A stretch of 64,000 nt of DNA, from assembly GCF_036231965.1 (NCBI RefSeq), contig NZ_CP109499.1, positions 4,588,001 to 4,652,000 on the forward strand, written 5' to 3'. The first letter of the stretch is position 1; each line of letters begins with the position of its first letter. Both the position numbers and the translations under genes were made by a program. Under the pieces are notes generated by a model. The model saw nothing but the letters and a program-made list of their open reading frames with translations, was not told the DNA's origin and did not search any database. Shown here piece by piece: positions 58,284 through 64,000 of this stretch. The stretch is from Streptomyces sp. NBC_01428. GTDB lineage: Bacteria; Actinomycetota; Actinomycetes; Streptomycetales; Streptomycetaceae.

Positions 58284-59993
58284 ATGGCCGCCGAACTCAC
58301 CGCGCACCAGCTGATCGCCCAGCACCGGCCCACCCTGGACCAGGCGCTGGAAGCGATCCGCACGCGCGCGTACTGGTCCCCGCACCCCGAGCACCCCAAG
58401 GCGTACGGCGAGCACGGCAGCCTGGGCATGGCCGAGGGCAAGGCCGCCTTCGACGCCCTGCTGGGCACCCGCCTCGACCTCGGACAGCCCGGCACGGACG
58501 ACTGGGTCGGCGGCGAGATCTCGCCGTACGGCATCGAGCTGGGCGTGACCTACCCGCACGCGGACATCGACACGCTGCTGCCCGCCATGCGCGCCGGGCA
58601 GCGCGCCTGGCGGGACGCGGGCGCGGAGATCCGTGCCGCGGTCTGCCTGGAGATCATCAAGCGGATCAGCGACCGCACCCACGAGTTCGCGCACGCGGTC
58701 ATGCACACCAGCGGCCAGGCCTTCATGATGGCGTTCCAGGCGGGCGGACCGCACGCGCAGGACCGCGGCCTGGAGGCGGTGGCGTACGCGTACGTGGAGC
58801 AGGTCCGCACCCCCGACACCGCGGAGTGGACCAAGCCCCAGGGCAAGCGCGACCCCCTCGCGCTGACCAAGGACTTCACGCCCGTCCCGCGCGGCATCGC
58901 GCTGGTGATCGGCTGCAACACCTTCCCGACGTGGAACGGCTATCCGGGCCTGTTCGCCTCCCTGGCCACGGGCAACGCGGTCCTGGTGAAGCCCCACCCG
59001 CGCGCGGTGCTGCCGCTCGCGCTCACCGTCCAGGTCGCGCGCGAGGTGCTCGCCGAGGCGGGCTTCGACCCGAACCTGGTGGCGCTGGCCGCCGAGCGAC
59101 CCGGCGAGGGCATCGCGAAGACGCTGGCCACCCGCCCCGAGATCCGGATCATCGACTACACCGGCTCCACCGCGTTCGGCGACTGGCTGGAGACCAACGC
59201 CCGCCAGGCGCAGGTCTACACGGAAAAGGCCGGCGTGAACACGGTGGTCGTGGAGTCGACCGGCGACTACAAGGGGATGCTGTCCAATCTCGCGTTCTCC
59301 CTGTCGCTCTACAGCGGCCAGATGTGCACCACCCCGCAGAACCTGCTGATCCCGCGCGACGGCTTCCGCACGGACGAGGGCCCCAAGTCGTACGACGAGG
59401 TGGTCACCGACCTCGCGAAGTCGGTCGGCGGCCTGCTCGGCGACGACGCCCGGGCGAACGCGCTGCTGGGCGCCATCGTGAACCCGGACGTGAAGGCCCG
59501 CCTGGAGGCGGCCGCCGGACTGGGCGAAGTCGCCCTGCCCTCCAGGGAGATCGAGAACCCGGAGTTCCCGGACGCCGTCGTACGCACCCCCGTGATCGTG
59601 AAGCTCGACGGCGCGCGCAAGTACTGGGAGGGCGAGAGCGCCGACGAGGCGGCCTTCATGAGCGAGTGCTTCGGCCCGGTCTCCTTCGCCGTCGCGGTCG
59701 ACTCGGCGGCGGACGCCGTGGAGCTGCTGCGGCGCACGATCAGGGACAAGGGCGCGATGACCGTCGGCGCGTACACCACGGACGAGGAGGTCGAGCGCGA
59801 GGTGCGGGAGGCCTGCCTGGAGGAGTGCGCCCAGCTCTCGCTGAACCTGACGGGCGGGGTGTACGTGAACCAGACGGCCGCGTTCTCGGACTTCCACGGA
59901 TCGGGCGGGAACGGCGCGGCCAACGCGGCCCTGTGCGACGGCGCGTTCGTCTCGAACCGCTTCCGGGTCGTCGAGGTGCGCCGGGAGGCGTGA
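58284..59993 (+). CDS. paaN: Phenylacetate degradation aldehyde dehydrogenase PaaN
   Basis: 569 residues from ATG 58284 (GAGGAG upstream). Aldehyde dehydrogenase fold specific to PaaN: TAHQLIAQHRPTLDQALEAI at the start, VIGCNTFPTWNGYPGLFASL, catalytic Cys in YSGQMCTTPQNLLIPRDGF and FSDFHGSGGNGAANAALCDG. It acts on the semialdehyde formed from oxepin-CoA after ring opening. Unlike E. coli PaaZ it lacks a C-terminal MaoC hydratase domain, so hydrolytic ring opening must be done by a separate protein. Confidence 0.93.
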   Translation: MAAELTAHQLIAQHRPTLDQALEAIRTRAYWSPHPEHPKAYGEHGSLGMAEGKAAFDALLGTRLDLGQPGTDDWVGGEISPYGIELGVTYPHADIDTLLPAMRAGQRAWRDAGAEIRAAVCLEIIKRISDRTHEFAHAVMHTSGQAFMMAFQAGGPHAQDRGLEAVAYAYVEQVRTPDTAEWTKPQGKRDPLALTKDFTPVPRGIALVIGCNTFPTWNGYPGLFASLATGNAVLVKPHPRAVLPLALTVQVAREVLAEAGFDPNLVALAAERPGEGIAKTLATRPEIRIIDYTGSTAFGDWLETNARQAQVYTEKAGVNTVVVESTGDYKGMLSNLAFSLSLYSGQMCTTPQNLLIPRDGFRTDEGPKSYDEVVTDLAKSVGGLLGDDARANALLGAIVNPDVKARLEAAAGLGEVALPSREIENPEFPDAVVRTPVIVKLDGARKYWEGESADEAAFMSECFGPVSFAVAVDSAADAVELLRRTIRDKGAMTVGAYTTDEEVEREVREACLEECAQLSLNLTGGVYVNQTAAFSDFHGSGGNGAANAALCDGAFVSNRFRVVEVRREA

Positions 59994-60015
59994 GCCGGCC
60001 GGAGGCCCGGCGGCC

Positions 60016-60765
60016 CTAAGCGGGTGCGCCCCCGGTCGCGCTCCAGTGGAACAGCGTCATGGCCACACTGGTCGCGAGGTTGTAGCTGGAGACCTGGGGG
60101 CGCATCGGCAGCGCCACCAAGTGGTCGGCCCGGGCGCGCAGTCCGGCCGACAGCCCGCTGCGCTCCGAGCCGAAGGCGAGCACCGCGTCGTCGGGGATCT
60201 TCGATCCGCGGATGTCCTCGCCCTCCGGGTCGAGCGCGAAGACCGGGCCCGGCGGCAGTTCGTCCATCGTCAGGCGTTCCACGGCGGTCGCGAAGTGCAG
60301 TCCGGCCCCGCCGCGCACGACGGTGGGGTGCCAGGGGTCCAGCGTGCCCGTGGTGACCACACCGGTCGCACCGAATCCCGCCGCCAGCCGGATCACCGCG
60401 CCGGCGTTGCCCAGGTTGCGCGGGTCGTCGAGGACGACGACGGGTGCGGTGCGGGGGGTGCGGGCCAGCGTCTCGAGATGGGCGGCCCGTGAGGGACGTA
60501 CGGCAAGAGCGGCCACCGAGGTGGGGTGGGGACGCGTCACGAGGTGGGCGAACGCCGCCTCCGGGACCTCGGCCAGCAGGCCGTCCAGGGCCGCGCGGAC
60601 GTCGGGGGCGAGTTCCGCGGCCAGCTCCAGTGTCGCCCGCCGGTCGGTGGTGACAGCGACCGGGATGTCGGCCCCGAAGCGCACCGCGTGCTTGAGGGCG
60701 TGGAAGCCGTCGAGCAGGACGGACTCGTCGGCGATCCGGTGCCAGACACGTACGGGGTCGTTCAT
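60016..60765 (-). CDS. TrmH/SpoU-family RNA 2'-O-methyltransferase
   Basis: 249 residues from ATG 60765. SPOUT fold with motif 1 DDPRNLGNAGAVIRLAAGFG, motif 2 LAFGSERSGLS and motif 3 PMRPQVSSYNLATSVAMTLF, forming the trefoil knot that binds SAM. An N-terminal substrate domain of about 110 residues is present. The target (rRNA or tRNA) cannot be read from sequence. Third gene of an operon after DUF5819 and HTTM genes, with ATGA overlap at 60762-60765. A TANNNT box (TAGGCT, 60773-60778) could give an extra leaderless transcript. Confidence 0.9.
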   Translation of the reverse strand: MNDPVRVWHRIADESVLLDGFHALKHAVRFGADIPVAVTTDRRATLELAAELAPDVRAALDGLLAEVPEAAFAHLVTRPHPTSVAALAVRPSRAAHLETLARTPRTAPVVVLDDPRNLGNAGAVIRLAAGFGATGVVTTGTLDPWHPTVVRGGAGLHFATAVERLTMDELPPGPVFALDPEGEDIRGSKIPDDAVLAFGSERSGLSAGLRARADHLVALPMRPQVSSYNLATSVAMTLFHWSATGGAPA

Positions 60766-61994
60766 GCGGTGAAGCCTACGTGCGTCGGTTCGGCCCCCTC
60801 CGGAACGCCCGGTTCGGGCGCCCGGGGACCCGGCACCGTACGGCCTCCGACAGCGGACAGGCGTCCACGCGTGCGTGCCGTCCATCCACCGAGGCGGCGC
60901 AGGAAGGACGTCGGCAGGAACACCGCGTCCGCGGCGATCATCGCGAGCGAGAAGAACGGCAGGCCGAGGACCACGGCGATCACCGCGTGCTCGGTCATCA
61001 TCGCCACCAGCAGGACGTTCTTGACCCGCCGGTTGAACAGGGTGAAGGGGAAGGCGACCTGCATGATCACCGTGCCGTAGGTGACCAGCATGACGAGGGT
61101 GCCGTGCGCGGACAGCACGCCGGACAGGGCCGACCAGGGCGAGAAGTAGTCGAGGTGCAGCGGGTAGTAGACGGCGGTGCCGTCCTGCCAGCGCGAGCCC
61201 TGGACCTTGTACCAGCCGGCGGTCGCGTAGATCAGGCACGCCTCGGCCATGATGATCGACAAAGCGGCGTTGTGCGCGAGGTTGGCGACGACGTCCAGCA
61301 GGACGCGCGGCTCCGCGCTCCGCGCGAACCGGCGGACCGCCCACCACAGTCCCTGGGCCGCCCACAGCCCCCAGAACACCGTGAGCCAGCCGCCGAGCAG
61401 GCCGCCTTCGATCCGCCCGGCGCCCGTCGCCGTCGCCAGCAGGACACCGAGCACCGTCCACAGCACGGGCCCCACCCGGTCGGGCGCCGACCACTCTCCC
61501 CGCGCGCGTGCCTGGTGCGCGAGGCGCTCGCGGCGGGCGTCCAGGGACCACACCCGGCCACAGCGGGTGAACACCAGATAGATCGCCATCAGGTGCAGGA
61601 CGTTGTCGCCGCCGTCCCCCATGAAGACGCTGCGGTTCTGCAGGGACAGCACGCCGATCATGAAGAGGACGGACATCGTCCGGGTCCGCCAGCCCGCCAG
61701 CAGCAGGACGCTGGACAGGACGGCAAGGGCGTAGACGATCTCGAACCACACCTGACTGTCGGACCAGAGCAGGGCCGTGAAGGCGTGATTGCTCGCGACG
61801 AGCCGCTGCGCGAGATCCCAGCTCCAGGGTCCGTCGGGCCCGTACATCTCCTGCCGGTGGGGGAACTCGCGTACCAGGAACAGCAGCCAGGTGGCGGCGA
61901 AGCCGATGCGGATCATCGCGGTCTGATAGGGCCCGAGGGCCGACTCGGTGACGCGGGCGATGCCGCGCGAGAGCGTCGGAGCGAATCGGTTCAT
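60762..61994 (-). CDS. HTTM-domain membrane protein (vitamin K carboxylase-like)
   Basis: 410 residues from ATG 61994. A series of about eight hydrophobic helices (IRIGFAATWLLFLVREFPHR, IVYALAVLSSVLLLAGWRTR, VLFMIGVLSLQNRSVFMGDG, then WYKVQGSRWQDGTAVYYPLH and VAFPFTLFNRRVKNVLLVAM) matches the HTTM domain, related to vitamin K-dependent gamma-glutamyl carboxylase and bacterial sporulation-delay SdpB-type proteins. The GDGGDN and WQDGTAVYY patches are typical. Substrate unknown. Translationally coupled to the upstream DUF5819 gene (ATGA at 61991-61994), implying they work together. Confidence 0.9.
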   Translation of the reverse strand: MNRFAPTLSRGIARVTESALGPYQTAMIRIGFAATWLLFLVREFPHRQEMYGPDGPWSWDLAQRLVASNHAFTALLWSDSQVWFEIVYALAVLSSVLLLAGWRTRTMSVLFMIGVLSLQNRSVFMGDGGDNVLHLMAIYLVFTRCGRVWSLDARRERLAHQARARGEWSAPDRVGPVLWTVLGVLLATATGAGRIEGGLLGGWLTVFWGLWAAQGLWWAVRRFARSAEPRVLLDVVANLAHNAALSIIMAEACLIYATAGWYKVQGSRWQDGTAVYYPLHLDYFSPWSALSGVLSAHGTLVMLVTYGTVIMQVAFPFTLFNRRVKNVLLVAMMTEHAVIAVVLGLPFFSLAMIAADAVFLPTSFLRRLGGWTARTRGRLSAVGGRTVPGPRAPEPGVPEGAEPTHVGFTA

Positions 61995-63253
61995 CGGGCG
62001 CTCGCCTCCGTCAGGCCACCCGCGCGGTCGGCTGCGGGAACCGGCCACCAGGGCAGTTCGCGTACGACAGGCCGGTCGGACACCTTCTCGTCGCTCCACC
62101 GGGGCGGCTGCACGTCCGTCGTGCGGGAGCGGAACTGGACGCGTTCGACGGCCGCCCCGGCGCCGCCCGCGTGCTCGCGGTCGAGGCGCAGCACGGCGAT
62201 GCGGCGCAGGTACCGCTCGGAGAGGTCGCCGCGCAGACCGGCGGGACGGTTCTCGGCGTCGTGCGTGCCGACGTAGAAGTCCCACGCACGGCGCAGTTCG
62301 TTCTGCTGGGTGTGGCTCGGCAGCGGGTTCCCGTCGATGGCGCGGCCGTCGAGCGCCGACAGGTCGTACCAGCCGGTCTCGCGGCTGATGCCGTCCGGGG
62401 ACCGGACCAGGGCGCGGACCTGGACCCCGATGTTCTGCTGGAGCGGGTTGGGCGCGAAGAGCTTCCAGTTCTGCTCGAACTCGGGGTAGATCCACTCGTC
62501 GATCACCCGGCCGTGCTGCTTGGTCACCGTGTTCGACGGCGCGACGTGCAGGAACACCATGCCGAGGTGCACACAGGAGGCGACGGCGACCACGGCGAGG
62601 GCGAAGGCGGCGGCGATCTGATAGCGGAGGGAGAGGGCGGCCAGGCCCGCGGGCCTCGGCCCGTCGTCCGGGTCGGGGTCCGGGTAGGGGTCCGGGTCCG
62701 GGAGGGCGTCGTGGGTCCGTGGACGATCCCGGGGAGAGGGCCCATCCGGCCCGGCGTCGTCCGCCGTCGACAGATCGGGGAAGGACATGCGGCCGTCGCG
62801 GCCGGGCGCTCCCTGGTCGGGCACGGCACCACCGGGCGCCCAGCCGCCCGGAGAGGGACGACGGCGACCGGGGATCGCGGGGCCGGTCGCCCCGCCGTCG
62901 GACGGCTGGTCGTCGGACGCGGACGGGTCGAGGTCGGCGGGGTCGGCGCCTGCATGGTCGGCCTCGTTGCCGGCGGGCTCGGAGCCGGAGGGGCCGTCTG
63001 TGCGATCGAGGCCCGCCTGGTCGGAGCCCGCGGGGTCGGATCCGGCGGGGTCGTCTGCGCGATCGAGGCCCGCATGGCCGGGGACGTCCTGGCGATCGGG
63101 GCTCGCGCCGCCGGAGCCTGCGTGCTCGGAGCCTGCGTGCTCGGGGCCCGCCCCACCCGTGCCCGCCTGATCGGGCGGCACTCGATCGGGCATCGCGTGA
63201 TCGGGCACGTCCGGGCCGGGCCCGGTCATGGGGCCCTCGTCGTTCGCGTCCAT
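61991..63253 (-). CDS. DUF5819-type membrane protein with acidic repeat N-terminus
   Basis: 420 residues from ATG 63253 (GTG 63268 is an alternative). Residues 1-200 are low-complexity, with repeated Asp/Gly/Ala/Pro units (DPAGSDPAGSDQAGLDRTDG). One membrane helix near 210-235 (QIAAAFALAVVAVASCVHLG) is followed by an extracytoplasmic domain (IYPEFEQNWKLFAPNPLQQN) characteristic of DUF5819, which typically accompanies HTTM proteins. Function unknown. First gene of a three-gene coupled operon. Confidence 0.85.
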   Translation of the reverse strand: MDANDEGPMTGPGPDVPDHAMPDRVPPDQAGTGGAGPEHAGSEHAGSGGASPDRQDVPGHAGLDRADDPAGSDPAGSDQAGLDRTDGPSGSEPAGNEADHAGADPADLDPSASDDQPSDGGATGPAIPGRRRPSPGGWAPGGAVPDQGAPGRDGRMSFPDLSTADDAGPDGPSPRDRPRTHDALPDPDPYPDPDPDDGPRPAGLAALSLRYQIAAAFALAVVAVASCVHLGMVFLHVAPSNTVTKQHGRVIDEWIYPEFEQNWKLFAPNPLQQNIGVQVRALVRSPDGISRETGWYDLSALDGRAIDGNPLPSHTQQNELRRAWDFYVGTHDAENRPAGLRGDLSERYLRRIAVLRLDREHAGGAGAAVERVQFRSRTTDVQPPRWSDEKVSDRPVVRELPWWPVPAADRAGGLTEASAR

Positions 63254-63516
63254 TCCGCCCCGATTCACGATCCCGAATCCGACTGCCGGCCGCCGGGCCG
63301 CGGGCGCCGCACCGCCACATCGCGCCTCACCACGGCGTTTCGCAAGCGAACCGTACTCAGCACCGGCCGCCCGGCACAGCCCCGTGCGTCACAACGGTCA
63401 CGCGGACGCCCACGAGGTCATCCACAGCGGTTGACACCTTACGGCGCGCGACCGACCATTGTTGCGAGCGAACCGAACGATCGGTCGGTCGGGAACGAGA
63501 GGTCGAGGGGGACCGC
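63254..63516. promoter_or_regulatory. Divergent promoter region of DUF5819 operon and paa operon
   Basis: No gene seen in 263 bp. A possible paaA -35 (TTGACA, 63431-63436) precedes the palindrome at 63472-63485; the -10 is poorly defined. Confidence 0.4.
63472..63485. promoter_or_regulatory. PaaR-like TetR operator, site 3
   Basis: ACCGAACGATCGGT, 32 bp upstream of the paaA start codon, with an extra CGGTCGG half-site downstream. Reverse complement of site 2. Confidence 0.75.

Positions 63517-64000
<484 letters not shown>

Noticed and set aside
57135..59897. 920-aa minus-strand ORF across paaN and the dehydrogenase
   Set aside because: Antisense shadow; both real genes have full catalytic motifs in other frames.

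Overview
The window is high-GC actinobacterial chromosome, almost certainly Streptomyces. Evidence includes GTG starts, the strong third-position GC bias that fills the antisense frames with long shadow ORFs, leaderless genes with a TANNNT box 6-7 nt before the start, mycothiol-type enzymes, a Bpa/PafE proteasome activator, and two copies of the perfect 14-bp palindrome GTTTCACGTGAAAC. That palindrome is the Streptomyces parS (ParB-binding) sequence, so the segment is probably origin-proximal core chromosome. I saw no insertion sequence, prophage, CRISPR array, tRNA or rRNA.

Layout. 1-11.7 kb: a truncated HTH/TPR regulator divergent from a tiny secreted peptide, an M20 amidohydrolase, a SpoIIE-type phosphatase, an NAD-binding protein, an SH3-type secreted protein, membrane proteins, an exonuclease/endonuclease/phosphatase-fold protein and a FUSC protein. 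11.8-19 kb: a vWA protein with a long acidic repeat region, metG, a secreted intradiol dioxygenase and aspS with a parS site just upstream. 19-35 kb: a PAS-GAF-SpoIIE-HATPase phosphatase, an AI-2E family transporter, pirin, an SseB-like protein, a FadE-type acyl-CoA dehydrogenase, an M18 aminopeptidase, a thioredoxin-NHL protein, a nitrilase-family enzyme, a mycothiol-dependent isomerase-family protein and a GntR-MFS operon. 35-41 kb: a K15-like DD-peptidase, the first branched-chain 2-oxoacid dehydrogenase operon (E1alpha-E1beta-E2) and a divergent orphan response regulator. 41-51.4 kb: two divergent Ser/Thr kinases, bpa, a quinone reductase, a K+ channel carrying the second parS site, moeA and a MobA-like protein. 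51.4-56 kb: the second 2-oxoacid dehydrogenase operon and a divergent Lrp regulator. 56-64 kb: a phenylacetate block (TetR regulator, 3-hydroxyacyl-CoA dehydrogenase, paaN, start of paaA) enclosing a DUF5819-HTTM-TrmH operon.

How the parts connect. The two bkd-type operons oxidise the 2-oxo acids of Val, Leu and Ile to branched acyl-CoAs, which feed branched fatty-acid and polyketide synthesis or beta-oxidation. The paa genes produce acetyl-CoA and succinyl-CoA. A shared 14-bp operator, ACCGAWYGTTCGGT or its complement, occurs before paaA, between paaH-like and paaN, and before the second bkd operon, so one TetR regulator may control all three. Other notable signals are the regulator/secreted-peptide pair with five TTAAG elements at the left edge, a leaderless-promoter series, and a convergent gene pair whose overlapping 3' ends encode Gly/Pro-rich tails on both strands. 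The regulator/peptide pair is the best candidate here for an undescribed system, but its regulator gene is cut by the window edge.
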